64,000 bases of DNA from Daphnia pulex (GCF_021134715.1 NC_060018.1:7023501-7087500); one strand, 5' to 3'. Shown: positions 26,950-39,639, counted from the first letter of the stretch. Notes: generated from the sequence alone by a model not told the origin. A program made the numbers and translations.

Positions 26950-27097
26950 TTACAGCATCCGCTTCAATGGTTTAAATAATGGTAACTTAGGGCTATTCAT
27001 TGTGGTAACTTCATGCAACCGTATATAATCCAGTTGCTGTTCCAAAAAGATTTTTCTCTTTTTTTTCTTGGCCTCATTGGCCAGCTCGAGAATTCAT
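26950..27097 (-). pseudogene. Second copy of the LELANEAKK exon
   Basis: After an acceptor at 27098-27099 the frame reads LELANEAKKKKRKIFLEQQL and ends at TAA 26950-26952. The start resembles the exon at 25271-25455, showing that an exon of this family was duplicated here. Confidence 0.4.
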
Positions 27098-27463
27098 CTA
27101 TAAAATTAAAGCAATTTCTATTTTAAAGGTTTATGAACAATTGGTGGAACAGTCTATTGCTTGGGTCATTTAAGCTCAAATACGACTGTCGGTATCTTAA
27201 CCGATATATATATATATATTAACCGGTATCTTGAGGCGATAACTATCGAAGTGGAAAATGGTCAAAATCAATGGGAAGTTTAAACTCTAAATTTTTCGAC
27301 CCATACTATCTAGTATGGTCGTATGTATATATGTAGGTACGAAGAGGCTTAGCTTCGTAGGTATGTTAAAAATTATTCTTAGCTTAGTTAAATTTCTAAC
27401 AACGTACACGTACTTAGTACGTTAAAGAGCCCGTGCTAACTACTAGTACGTTTAGATCAAAGC
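27098..27463. other. Spacer with AT microsatellite
   Basis: Contains an (AT)n run near 27207-27219 and a short hairpin CTACGAAGC-like sequence near 27340. No gene is seen. Confidence 0.4.
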
Positions 27464-28743
27464 ATGTTTTGCTTTTGCATTTTAAATTTGCCTTCAAGTC
27501 TAATGTTACAGCTCACTCATATTTATCCATTTGCCATCTGCAAAACGTTGGATGTATTTGAAGATAACTTTGGGTTTGTTCTTCGAGAATTCATGTTGGA
27601 GTTGCGTGAATTTGAATCTGCCGAAGAGATGGCTTTAAATATCCCAGACTTACATAATTTTAGAATTCGAGGAACTATTGTATCCGTTTATTGGGACACT
27701 AAAGGGGCTCACGAGATTGGAGGTTTTAAGAGCCAGTCTGCTAACAAATTTGGTCATCTTTGCCTCATTGATCGGCCAGAAATTAATTTGAAAAGCAACC
27801 GTTGATCAGCTAATTTTGTGAGATAGGACAAATTACGACCAAGCTGTCATGTCTTCAAACAAAAATGTTAAAAACATTCTAAAAACCGGAGTGAAGTATG
27901 TAAGTCTTCTTAACAACAGTAGTTTTTTTTCATTATGCTGAGAATTTGATTTTTGGTGCTATGCATGATTTCCACGAAGGCGTTGGGCCATTCACGATTT
28001 CAGATGTTCTGAACGCATTTCAAATTATTTTTCTTGAATTTGGGATCAGTGCAGCTTTCTTAAACCAAAAACTAAACTTTTTTCAATATATTTATAACAA
28101 TGTTGACAACAAACCCTCAGCTAAATTTACAGACGAGAACACAAAAATATTGAAAATAAAAAGTTGAAACAAAGAGCCGGTCAGAGTGGTTGTTCTATGA
28201 ACAATCTTTCCCTGTTGATCGGAGCAAAGTTCCAAAAACAACATTCAATTTGCCGTAATTTTAACCCTTTTGCATATTACGGATATCGTGTTTTCGCCAG
28301 TTATAGCAGATGATGACACAGTTTTCTATAAAATGTTAATAATGCGCTATTTTGAAAAAAATCAATTAGCATTTCCTGATGTAAAAGGCATTAATAAAAT
28401 GCACCACATGGTACTCACATATTCCTCCCTCAAATAATTTGTGCCCATGCCACCAATGTGGTACTGGTGCATGAGATATGAGGCGTATTACAACATTTCT
28501 AAAAGACTTGCACAGGTCAATTTCAATTTCAAAAATATTATCTTATCAGTGTCAAATCATTTGCAGTTAGTGAAATGTGGCTCACTCAAGTTTGACAATA
28601 TTTTTGAAATTGGAAAAAGTTTTTGCACCCTTAAAAAAACATGCTGTGTTGTGAAATCTCTCCGAATTTTAAAACCATACACTGTTATAAATTTTGCGAG
28701 TTTAGTTAAAATTCAGGGTTGGGAGTACAAGGAGACTCTGTAG
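27464..28743 (+). pseudogene. Transposon-derived ORF set, N and middle parts
   Basis: Three broken frames hold conserved blocks in the order expected of one protein: LFGHL-type HEIGGFKSQSANKFGHLC (27464-27805), AMHDFHEGVGPFTISDVL (27946-28167) and WYWCMRYEAYYNISKRLAQV (28441-28743). Similar blocks (MHD-hEG, then a WCMRxEA segment) occur in multi-copy, probably transposon-encoded proteins of arthropods and cnidarians. I cannot name the superfamily. Stops and frame changes between blocks indicate decay. Confidence 0.45.
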
Positions 28744-29375
28744 TTTTTTGCAAGAGTTCCCATGAATCAATTAACACACTCCCTTGATTTGAAGTAGTTA
28801 AATAAATAATTTTCTTAGAAGAACGTCTTTATCTACTCCTTCTTTCTTTAAAACGTCGTGTTTTGATGAACATTACCACTCTTTTGAAGTTGAGTTTACC
28901 AAAAATTACAGTGTCACACCAATTGATTCACTGGCGGAGAGTGAGCCTATGTGGATTCTAAAAATTTTTGACCCACTTTCTGATGTGTATTTCGTTTCTC
29001 TTCGCCACACTATTTAACAACATTTATGCTTTTTGATAAAGAAGTTCGAAATTGCTTTTAGATTGGAAATGTTAAGAATTAACTAATTTTTACTACTAAA
29101 AAATAACAAAGTGTTCATTCAGTTTCCACTTGATTTGGTTTGGTAAATCCAATATCTTTTCACAAATTTGTATTATCTTTACACTAATAATTTTTTTTCA
29201 AGATAATGATATAGACTGCGATATTTTCCCTACTCTTGATGATGGAATTTTAGAAAAAATGGGTATCTTTCTTGTTCAACGACTGAAGCTGATGTGATAC
29301 ATCAAAAGTGTGTCAGTGGTTTAAGACTGTGTTAACACTGGTTCTTTTCATTATCAAGATCAATCTGTAGAAACA
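28744..29375. other. AT-rich spacer inside the decayed element
   Basis: No conserved block is seen. It may be an intron or a decayed part of the same transposon-derived gene. Confidence 0.3.
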
Positions 29376-30022
29376 ATGTTCGTGGTTGATAAGGATGGCA
29401 ATTTTATTGCATCGTCAGGTGACACTGAATTATGTGCTTATCCACAAAAAATGTGGATATCGTGGAAGTTTTGGTGGAACCCTTTAAGTCGACCAACACA
29501 ACATCAGAGGGAGTACGTGGTAAAATGCAGTAAATTTATCTTAATAATTCTATCTATAATTATTTGCTTTTTTCTCTGCAGAATCTTACTTTCGATGTCA
29601 AAGACATTTTGAGTGGAAACGAAAATGTTCGAAAACTTCTAGAAAAGTATCAGTCTGATAGCAACATCCCTGTGACAGAAAAGGATCGTAATTCAATAAT
29701 AAACATCGTATTGGGTTACGTTATCAACGAGATTGGTCATTACTACCCTAAATTACCAACTAAAGAAAAATTGGCTGCAGCCATAGTGGCTGCGTTTCTC
29801 CAAATGGGACTTGTTCCATCTCATGCCAACATCTACAGCAGTGCGACTGCTAATAAGCACTGTGAGATGGACGGAATTAAGGGGGGGGGGCAATTCGGCC
29901 CGGCCAGACAAAGTCAAGAGATATATTCAACTTCGTCGCCAATTCAACTGCCCACTGCCAATTTGCGAACAAGCCGAATATCATTTCCTCTGCCGATAAA
30001 AAATCGAAATATCCCTTCCTGA
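29376..30022 (+). pseudogene. Transposon-associated helical protein fragment
   Basis: Two frames (29376-29520 and 29581-30022) join across a short intron-like gap. The second has ITEKDR-type VTEKDRNSIINIVLGYVI followed by a helix with KEKLAAAIVAAFLQMG. This domain often accompanies the ORF family above in arthropod genomes. After a G11 run at 29880-29890 the frame turns Ser/Pro-rich and is probably shifted. Confidence 0.4.
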
Positions 30023-30167
30023 AGTCTACAATAAATTAGGTTTTCCCATTATTCGTTTTCCGATTTGTATTTTTGTCAAAAAGTATATAGTTCAAAAAGT
30101 CAAGTAGCCTCAAACGATGATTATAATTGGAAAAGCTCAAATTCGAGATCTACTTGTGATTATTTAG

Positions 30168-30937
30168 TGTCGGGCTAATGACATGGTCTCCACTCACCAT
30201 GGGATTCAGCGCTTCCAAGGGCGAGGAGACCTTCCCGAATTTTCACCGCATGCCCTTTAAGGTATTGCCACTGACAGATGATCACCTGTTCATATTTAAA
30301 AATTGGAATTCTACAGAAAAAGTTTTCTATCGTCACTTGGCCGGACGACAAAGCAGCAGCCGCTACCACAGAAGCATTAAAATCAAATTGAGATTACCAG
30401 CAATATGTTGATTTCTTTAATAAACAATATTATTTAAATATTTGAAATAGAACGCTTATGTGCCGAGGATGTCCGCTGAAGAAGTTCACCGTCAAAATGG
30501 CAAGCTGCGGGAAATCTTGCTAATGGCCGAGCGCTTCGGTTGAACTTCCGGCCATTGCGTGGACGCTGAAAAACGAACACGTTCATTCAGTACTGATCGG
30601 AGCTATTTCTCCAGAACAATTATACGAACACCTCCAAGCTCTTCAGGTAATCATTCGTCTCATAATTCCACGAATTAATATGTTCAGGAAATTGCCATGG
30701 AACAATTAATCAATTAGTTTTTACTCAGGGCTATAAGGGGCGGGGGGGGGGGTGGCTTAGCGAACACCCAACATGGACGCTTGATTTTTGTTGTCGAACA
30801 GTTTTATATACGTGGTTTGCATAATGCCTGTACAGATAGTGCCTAAATTGTCGACTGCAGTCATGCTGGATCTTGAAAGAGTGCTGGATAACAAACCCAT
30901 ACGCCCACCAATGATATCGACGCTGGCGATGAGGTGA
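30168..30937 (+). pseudogene. Kv channel beta subunit (Hyperkinetic-like), broken 3' part
   Basis: Exons 30168-30261 (MTWSPLTMGFSASKGEE), 30451-30646 and 30836-30937 correspond in order to the C-terminal half of Kv-beta aldo-keto reductase subunits. Exon 30451-30646 reads KLREILLMAERFG, then stops (TGA 30541-30543). It resumes in another frame with LPAIAWTLKNEHVHSVLIGA and EQLYEHLQALQ; the exon is 196 nt where 198 is expected, so two bases appear lost. The last exon ends PKLSTAVMLDLERVLDNKP... at TGA 30935-30937. A piece at about 30316-30394 (TWPDDKAAAATTEAL) lacks a good donor. The N-terminal NADPH-binding half is absent. This is a duplicated gene fragment with introns, not a retrocopy. Confidence 0.65.
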
Positions 30938-32597
30938 CAAGATAATATCGAAAATAGTTTACAGGCTGATAAACTGATGACCTTGGAAACCACTGAAAGT
31001 GCAACTTCGACCAGTTGTATTCAAATCTTTGGAGCCAAATTCTCATGTATCACGTTGGCCTTTTGTATTATTCTGTGACTATATGAGATGGGCTTCGTGG
31101 GTGAAATTCTTTCTACCATATCGCTGAATAAGAAAGTTGAGATAGCACGGCGTCGGCGTAATGTGGATCACAACCGATAGAACTATGCTTGAAGAAAAGG
31201 AGTGTACTGCTAGTACGTTTATTGACGCATTGCTTGACAAGATTCACAAACTTACGAACTTACAAACTCACGCTGAATCCAAATATGAAGTCAGAAAAAG
31301 CCTAAATTGTCCGCGCGTATCTGTAATCAACGGCGAATAAGTTTTCACTTTCACGCACACTTTATTATCCGGCTGACGAATATTGCAATGAAAAAAGATC
31401 TAACAAAACTTTATTTTAGAATCCATTACTGTACCTTTCTTTACTTCAATGCGATAACGACTTGCAATGTTTGCGCCTTGCAGAAAAACCCGTGAAAAGG
31501 CTTTTCGTTCAAGGTGTTTGTGTGCCTTTAAGAGCTTATGCTTACGTGAATAGTTTCCTCGCTGGATTTTTTTTTTCTAAAATATCGACCGAAATATTAG
31601 AAAGATAAAAGAACGCATACCGGAATAAAGAAAAAAAACCGGCAAAGCTACACAATCGAAAGTACGCGATAATTTAATAAAGCAGAGGCAGTCAGAATAA
31701 TTTTACGCGATCCGCAGACGTCCGTCCAGCGTCCGTCGAAAGGACAACCAAACTGTATATTATAATATATTTGTAAAGTTATATAACCTTTAATTGTAGA
31801 AAGATTTTTTCTTTTTAAATGGTCATCGCATCACTGTATATTTGCCCGTCTTAAAGGGGGCGCGGTCAAGTTACACGCACGCATAACACACAATAGATGA
31901 TAACGTAGATAACGATAAATGAGGGTTGACGTTGTCGAACATTCCCACGAACAGAAGCGTAAACGATGATTTTCAATACATCTCGGGACAATCAAGAGGT
32001 AATTGGCTCAACTAGTTGATCCCTTCGGCCGGAATGGTTAGCGGAAATCAAAGGCGAAAAAGGCTAGTTTGTGATTTAGAACCAAGTTCATCAAATCAAA
32101 ACAAGAGCAAGTTGACATCTTCCTTGAGTGCAGTAATCATGAAGTGAATACCTGCATTCACATAATAATTTGGTCAGTGTTCATCAAACAACCATAAGAG
32201 ATAAGATATGTTGTCAATATGAGCCTCAGCTTACTTGTGATGGCATACTCATTCCTTTTTTTCTAAAGGTAAATCTTTCTTTTTACTATAAAAGAAAAAA
32301 ATATAATTAGAAATGTAAGTACTAAGAACAGTTGAAAAAAGTACTGAAATAAATTACATACATTTAATATTTGTAACCAAATGCAGTCCAAGCATCAACT
32401 ACAGCAAAACAGGAGATTGCAAGAATTCACCAGCAATATTCCCAATGCCCACCTACATCAGTGGACCATTCTTTGTTGTTTATCATTTGGTATGCTGACA
32501 GCGTCAATGGTCCATTCCATTTACAGGCTGTTTACGATTGCTTAAAATTACAAAGTATTAATAAGATAGTATTTTAAATATCTTTGACTTCTCATAC
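30938..32597. other. Gene-poor stretch
   Basis: About 1.66 kb with no supported gene, repeat or inverted-repeat element that I can see. Confidence 0.4.
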
Positions 32598-32868
32598 TTA
32601 CAATACTGTGAATAAACTTTTGCATACAAGCTGTAAATTCCTTTGTATTCCTTGATTAGTGGTGAATTCAACAAGGCCTTGGTGTTGTCTTCTTCGTAGG
32701 ATTATTTCTCCTTCCTTGATTTGTCCTGTAAGAAAAGTAGTAATGTAGCAATTTAAACAATAACAGAATTAATGAAATACTTTCACTACCAGGTAGTAAA
32801 CAGGATAAAACAACTCTCCCAAACATTCTGTTTGGGCTGCAACTGTCTCCAAGTTCTTTGATATCCAT
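32598..32868 (-). CDS. Small hypothetical protein
   Basis: Two exons (32790-32868 and 32598-32725) join in phase and give 68 residues starting MDIKELGDSCSPNRMFGRVV and continuing IKEGEIILRRRQHQGLVEF. I do not recognise it. The stop TAA overlaps a GTAAGT donor, so the frame may continue into further exons; a candidate block with PLTLSAYQMINNKEW lies at about 32430-32520 but its phase does not fit. Treat this as a possible small gene. Confidence 0.3.
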
Positions 32869-34590
32869 TTTCTGCACTTACTTCCTCAGGATTATGATTA
32901 ATTGATGATTATTTTGATTACACTTGTCATGATTTAATTCTAAATCAAACAGATGAAAACTAGAAAACAGAATTACAAATTTTGGAACAAAATCCACTTC
33001 AGGACTAGCACGTATTTACAGTGTGTTGTAGCCCACCGCCACGACGAGCGCTACCGTGGCTAGCATCGTCCACCTAGTCACGTGCTGATTCCAGCCAATC
33101 AGGGAGTGCGGTGTATGGCCTTCGGCTGGCGATGGCATGTTCAACATGTATTGAACGTTCATCGGAGGCCAAGTTGTTTTAAATCATGTGAAAGAGTTAT
33201 GTCCAACTCAGAGATAAGGAGATGGGACACTCTGTGTAAAGTCCAGCAGTCGACATTTTGCCCCCCTCCCCCTCCTTGGACGACGAATTTGACTGCGCTG
33301 CTCCTTTAGGTGAGCTCCGGAAGCTTTGCCTTACTTGGCGGTAGCGTTCAGGACCACCCCGGTCCTGAAGGGGAAGAACTACTGGGAAATGCTTATACAT
33401 AGTGCTCTCATTCTGTCACACTTCTCTCTAGGACGCTCCATGGTAAAGTTATAATTATATGTACTTACAGTAGGCCTATGAATGTCATGTATAATATGGA
33501 TATAATATATTACAACGTGTGACTGTTACTCCCTAAATAACCGCTGTAGTCATTTATTGTCTTAACAAATTCTGTTGTTGCATGTTTCAACGAAGAGAGC
33601 AGAGAGTGGTTTTTAGCAACTGTGATTGAAAAAAACGGAAACACTATGGATTTGAACGTAAACTTCTTCAAACCATCTGGCCCACAATCAGAAAAACAAG
33701 GATCAGAGAACAAGTAAAAAACGTCATCCAAATAGTTACAACGCTGGAACAAACTACTCGTCGCAGCCGGATTTTTAAAATTAAACCAGAAGAACGAGAC
33801 GCAACAAAATCAAGATTTTCAATGTTAATGCAAAATGGTGGAAATTAATTATATCTTGAATGATCCAGATGATACAGTACTCAAATAAACGTTTTAATGG
33901 TTGAGCATTAATGGTTTTGTTTTGAATATCCTTCCCTCTTAAGAGTAACTAATGAGTGTCAGCGTCACCTAGGTTCCGCTTAGCAAACCCCTGACTTTAC
34001 ATGAAAGCCCGTTAGGCATAAAATGAAGTTGAAAATCCTAAAAATTCATGAACTTTGCCGATTTGTTGCGGTCAAAGTATAAATTTAAGTCTTTTGATTT
34101 TAATAGATGTGATGAATTGATATCTAATGAATAATTTAAAAAAAACGCTACTCTATGAAGTCGCAGATTTCGGCTACAGATTTTTGAATAAGGAAGGGTT
34201 TAAAAATGTAAAAGTTAAATTACTATACTTAGAATGAGTTAGAATAAATTTTTTCTTAAAATAAATGTAACCAAAAGAAAGCTAATAAAAAACTAGATAA
34301 GAAACTTTTATATCATATATTTATTTATTTTAAAACGTATTTTATTTTCTAAGAAATTAAATAATAGGGAGAAATAATGCAAAATAAAAAAACATCGGTA
34401 AAAAATGCTCTACGGCAAAATAAAAAATAAAACGTTTTTCATTTTGCGATATCTCAGAAACGACTGGACCAAAAACAATAAAATTTTGGAAATCAGTGTT
34501 TCATAACTATATAAATCCACTGTCTTAATTTAAACAAAATCCGTGTTTTACCCGCGCACAAGATCTGACGGCTCGGCGTGGATTGACCCT
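32869..34590. other. Gene-poor stretch before the composite repeat
   Basis: 1.7 kb. A short hairpin TTCAGGACC...GGTCCTGAA lies near 33349-33371. No supported gene. Confidence 0.4.
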
Positions 34591-34599
34591 CGAACAATT

Positions 34600-35950
34600 G
34601 GAAATTTTCCGGCCAAAAGGAATTGGAACCATAAGTGGCAAATCCTGCTTTATTCAGCGAAGGCTTAACGCCTCTCCCAATGAATTGATCAAGCATCAAA
34701 CGAGAGATCTTCTTTGCGGAATTTCATCTCGCTTTTTTTCGTACTCTTGCCTCTGTGGCATTACTGATGGCTTCACTGGGTGTTTAAAGAGATAAAAAGT
34801 GTTCCGTTGTCGGGGGGTAGAATGATCACCATTCCACCGGTGTAATGCGATTGGGTATCATACGCTTTACTCACAAATTCACAGAAAATTCCGAGTTTGG
34901 AAACAGTTGGCCTGTAGGTAACGATGTCATGATCACTCACAGCTAGTCAGACCAAAATAAAAAAACAAGGTTGACTTTTATTTACAATGTAAGGCATTGA
35001 CAAAAAAAAATAAAAATTTACTCAAGGGCAATTGCTTATCGGTCGCCCTCTTTTTTACCCCTTCTGGATTCCAACCACTAATTGTGAGTGGGACAGTTCC
35101 TGTACCCGTGGCCTTCAACGTTACAGAATATACACTGTAGCGCTAACTACCGCTTCTTGGCCGAAGGGAATCTTTGGCGTTATTTCGCCAAATTTCTTTG
35201 GGTAGTTTTCCGCCTTTTACGGTGATTTCGTTTAGCACTAGGCCTGCGTTCTATAAAAAAACGTGAAAGAAAAAAACAAAAGTTAAGGATTAAGTAATGA
35301 TTGAGAGAGGCTTTATTTGATTTTTTTTAAATGTTTTGTAGTTACCGTTGGTCGTAGGGTGTAACCACGTTCTCCGGCGACTTCAAACGAGCAAGCACTC
35401 TCTCACTTGTCCATTTGACACGTTGTCGATCCAGCAGAAACTGAAACGACATCAGTCAAGGAGTGGTAAGTTAGTAGTGATGATGAGACGTGCTAGAAAG
35501 ACTGGGCCCGCAAATTAAGGTGTAAAATAAAAAATTTAAAACAAAAATTAAACGGCAACCTATAACCACTTAACTATCCACCAGTTGTTTTAGGTCAGCA
35601 AGTAGGTACTCAACAATTTGGGGTCTTGGCGGTCGAGGTTTAAACATTCAAAACAGAAAGGTAACCCAATGTTGTCTGTAAGCTAATCAACTCAGGGGCC
35701 CAATCGTTCGTCGTACACACACACACACACATATATAGACACAAAAATAAGAACAAACATTCGAGGGTTATTCATACCATTCCGTCTTTGAACTCGACGA
35801 TGGGAGCTTTGGACCATCCATCATTTGCGATAGACTGGATGGGTACTCAAGCCACCAAGCAAAGCTCATCCTTCACCTTGGTATCTCGTCTGCCACACGT
35901 CCACCCTCGAATTCTGGCACTTTGCAACTATTTCAGACTTGATGGTAAAC
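34600..35950 (-). pseudogene. Captured host-gene exons, unknown family
   Basis: On the minus strand several blocks look coding: FQFLLDRQRVKWTSERVLAR (35350-35460), VTLKATGTGTVP followed by SGWNPEG (around 35060-35110), and PSLNKAGFATYGSNSFWPEN (34600-34700). Stops and frame changes separate them. They recur in copy B. Beta-rich repeats of this type suggest an extracellular multidomain protein, but I cannot name it. Confidence 0.4.
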
Positions 35951-36189
35951 AGACGTGGCTCGAGTAGACAGCAAGTTGATGGGGTCATGGAAGCCTTGGT
36001 ATTGCTGCGACAACTGATGCTAAACTAAGGAATGCTCCTTATTCCTCACCAGAACAAAAACGTCGGCTTATCGCCTCATGACATTTAAGTTTTTTTGTTC
36101 GTTAGTTTTTTGGAACAAAGAGTTAAGCCTGTATTTTGGAGACATTGAAGAGGGTCTTCTTATCTATCGAACATGATAATCAACCTTGA

Positions 36190-37130
36190 TCTTGCTTAAA
36201 AAATATAAAGAAAAGAAAAGAATTGAGCTAGAAGCAGGACGGGACAAAGCTGAGTTGGTAGAAATTCTTCTAAAGTAAGTAGAGTTTTATCAAAAATGGA
36301 TTTGATTTCTTGGTTAAACCTAGGCGTTTAACAAGTTCGGTTCTCATTTTTTATTATTTTTCAAATAGGTACAACAAATCTAAACGTGACCTCTTTAAAG
36401 CCAAGAAAAAGGTCCAGCAGCTGTAAATCCGTTATAATCAGCTCAAAGCGTTATCAACTAAAAAGCGACATGGCCAGAGCAAATCAGGAAAACAAGGTAA
36501 TTTCCCTAGTCCCAATTAATATTTGTGAGTATAATATAATTTTTTAAAATTATAGGATGTCATCTCATAGAGTGACAAGTTGAAAGAGAAAGTGCCACTA
36601 TATCAGAAACAACTTAAGGAACAATTATTGGCTTATAAGCAACAATTTTGTCTAGATTAATCCTCTTTACAGCCTGAAATATACTCTAACTTGATTAAAC
36701 AGGTTGAAGATTTGGAAGACCAGCTAGAAGAGCAACGAAGTACAGCTGGCGCTCATAACCAAGAACTTATTACAGCTTGTAATAATCTGTCTGAATCGGT
36801 GTTGGCTAATTCACACATGACTGTATTATGTTGGAAACGTGCAATGGCTACTCCATATGATATGAAAAATCACATTTTTCTTGTCTTGACAGAACCGCAT
36901 TGCTGAAATGGAACAAAATTTGGAAACCGAGCACCAAATGCAAGCATCAGCTCTGCAGGTTGCTGAAGCCGTTCACTTTCCATGCATTAGGGAGAAATAA
37001 CACGTTTTCTCGAAGAAATGGTCATTCAGGAGCAAAATTACCAGAATTTGATGGATAGTCGTAAAACGGCACTCGACAAGAAGTTATTGGTACTCAGTAA
37101 GCTGGTTGCAGACGAAGAAACCCGGTAGGT
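36190..37130 (+). pseudogene. Captured coiled-coil gene fragment
   Basis: Successive blocks are heptad-rich: LEAGRDKAELVEILL, KSKRDLFKAKKKVQQL, KQVEDLEDQLEEQRS, AEMEQNLETEHQMQA, and a final block with KTALDKKLLVLSKLVADEE. At least one in-frame stop (TAA at 36425-36427) and intron-like GTAAT/AG borders are present, so this is a genomic fragment of a coiled-coil gene. It is reproduced almost without change at 48196-49136. The parent gene is not identified. Confidence 0.5.
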
Positions 37131-37539
37131 TAGTCATTCCACGAGATACTTTTAACTCGTTTTAATGATATGAATGTACTAACGACAACTATGTAATTAT
37201 AAAAACAGATTGGAAATGACGCCATCGCCCCGGAATCACGCAGAATGCTCCTCCCTCAAAGAGGTTTAAATTTGTTCCTTACATAATTTGTAGTTTATCC
37301 TGAACATTTTTCGTCAATTTGCAGAAGGAGGTATCGTTGAATGCATGGAGTTTGGTTCAAGAGACCCTGAAAGACCGAACTGTTTACCAATTTCAACAAA
37401 TTTTTGGCAATTTTTGGCAATCAAAGTGGCTCCTGGAGGGACTTTGTTGTGACTGTGTACAAAATTGAGGCGTTGTTTTGTGGTTTTTGTTTTATTATAA
37501 CAATGCTTTTCCACCAGTGGTTAAAAAAAAAGCACTTAT

Positions 37540-39000
37540 TTACAATTGGTATCAGGATGATAATCTGGCAATGCACTTTTTCTCAAGTGGTAATCAAGAA
37601 CAACAACATTCATTACATACTCGGCAAACTTCCCGCAATATTTCGATTTTACTGACTAGCAGATACCAACAGAATTCCACATAAAGGAAACTGTATCTTG
37701 TACAAGAGTTTCTAAACTACAAGCTAAAACCTGAAATCTGCATAAGAGCTCACATTGAGTCTACTAAGCTCATTGCCCAACAAATTCTAGCAGCTGGTAT
37801 TACCATGGACGACGAGAAATCTGTAGAAAGATTCTCACCACTCTTCCAGGAAGTCTTCATTATTTTAGATGTTCATTTGAGAGCTGTCCGATTGCTGATA
37901 GGACTTTAGAAAACTTAACCTCAAGACTCGTAAGAGAAGAGGAACGACTAAATCTTATAAATGGGGGACGCAGCTCTGCTGATCATGCTTTCTTTGGCGA
38001 ACAAGAAATTTAAACCATTGATTAGAGGCTAAGTCAAGGACGACTAAAAAATCAAGCCAATGCCCACCGTGGCTCATCGAATTGGGTGGTTTGTCTCATT
38101 GGGAAAACAAAAGAATTTATCACGTATGCCAAGTCCCTATCCTTAAAGAGGTCGAGGGGGCAACACTCAATGCACCCAAAACGAACCTGGGCTGCTGAAA
38201 AATAAACGGCCTCACGATTTTGGACGCTGCAGCCACTGCAACAATTTTGGTCATGAAGTACAGAACTGTGATTTCAAGAACACTGAAGCAGTACACTGTG
38301 GTTACTGTGATAAGTACGGCCAAGAAGAGAAAGAATGCTTCATAAAACAGAGAGATGAGCTGAACACATGCTTCTCAACAGGAAATCGTTCCAGAACCGA
38401 CATTTTTCGAGATTTTGGTGCATCCAGTCATATGACTGATCAACAATGGATGCTGCGTAACTTCACACCATTCGAAACTGACTCAAGCTGGATCAACGGG
38501 ATTGGTAAACCACAAACTGCTGTTCTTGGCAAAGAAAATATACACATCGTAACACCAGTCAACGATGTCAGTAAGAAATGCACTATCAGCGACGTTCTCT
38601 ATACTCCCTCTATCGGAATCCATCTATTCGCTGTTGGATTCTTTATTGCAGAAGGAAGTGAGGTGCACTTCACCGAGTCACGCGAATTCATTGAAAGAAA
38701 TGGAGCACTCGAAATGACGGCCACCCGAATTGACAACAAGCTCTATATACCGTCTCGATATCACTGTTTCTCGAGACAATGAAACATTTATTGCTTATCC
38801 ATTTCAGAGATCTCTTCAGGAATGGCTTTAATCCATTCATCCATTGGTCACATCAGCTACAGAAAAATCATGGCAAAAAGATGGCCAATAAAAATGATGT
38901 GCCCGTGAACTGCCAACAGGATCTCAACCCCCAACCACACCTTGCCACGACTGCGCCCCGGGCAACTACCTAACATAAGTTACAACACATAATCTCACCG
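37540..39000 (+). mobile_element. Ty1/copia remnant (gag, protease, integrase start)
   Basis: A UBN2/copia-type gag region (LKPEICIRAHIESTKLIAQQ) is followed by two CCHC knuckles (CSHCNNFGHEVQNC; the second reads CGYCDKYGQEEKEC, with Gln where His is expected). Next is a protease-like DFGASSHMTDQQW, where the expected D-S/T-G is altered. Then come a GAG-pre-integrase segment (ISDVLYTPSIGIHLFAVGFF) and an integrase HHCC hint (IHSSIGHISYRK, PCHDC). The rest of integrase and RT/RNase H are missing. Several stops mark it as dead. Confidence 0.7.
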
Positions 39001-39234
39001 CTGGCTACATGAGAGCCATAAGTCTTTTATTCACTAGTCAGCAACAAATCAATCAACCAGTTGCACGTATATAGTCAGGAATGAAATGCCCAATGAGGGC
39101 TGGTTTGTTGACAACTCTTTCTTAATTGTTTCTTCAAGGTTTCACATGATATATCATTCATCACTGGATGGGTAAGTATTGTCAAATAAAGTTATAATTT
39201 TAAACCTAGGTTGAAGTTGAACCCCACGTCGTTG

Positions 39235-39425
39235 GCAAATTGTAAGCTGCATTTCTATAGTCATGAGCTAAGGTGCATAATGAAAATCATGAGTTCATAA
39301 ACAGTTTTTACCTTTTGATAGTCAGGAATTGAGCTGCATGTGGGAAGTCATGAGCTCCATTACAATTGCCTGTTCACAGTCAGAAATTGAGCTGCATGTT
39401 ATAGTCATGAGAAAAGATGTAGATT
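39235..39425. repeat. Degenerate minisatellite in copy A
   Basis: Two to three imperfect units of about 60-65 bp built on AGTCAGGAATTGAGCTGCATG and AGTCATGAGCT. The same array is in copy B at about 51250-51430. Confidence 0.5.
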
Positions 39426-39639
39426 GACAGCCATGGGTCCAAACACAGCTGCCTGTTGACAACCAGGTCGCAAAAAAAGACAAATTCAATCATATGAATG
39501 TCACGAATCATTAAATTGACACACACACGAATAACAACAACAAATCTATTATTTAAATATATTATGTTAGCCAAACAGAAAGAACTTGTAATTAACAGTT
39601 CTTCTTTCATTTGCTTTATTATAGCAACTGGAAGCATTG

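Noticed and set aside
35716..35745. (CA)n run near a repeat
   Set aside because: Ordinary microsatellite, also present in copy B. Nothing suggests function.
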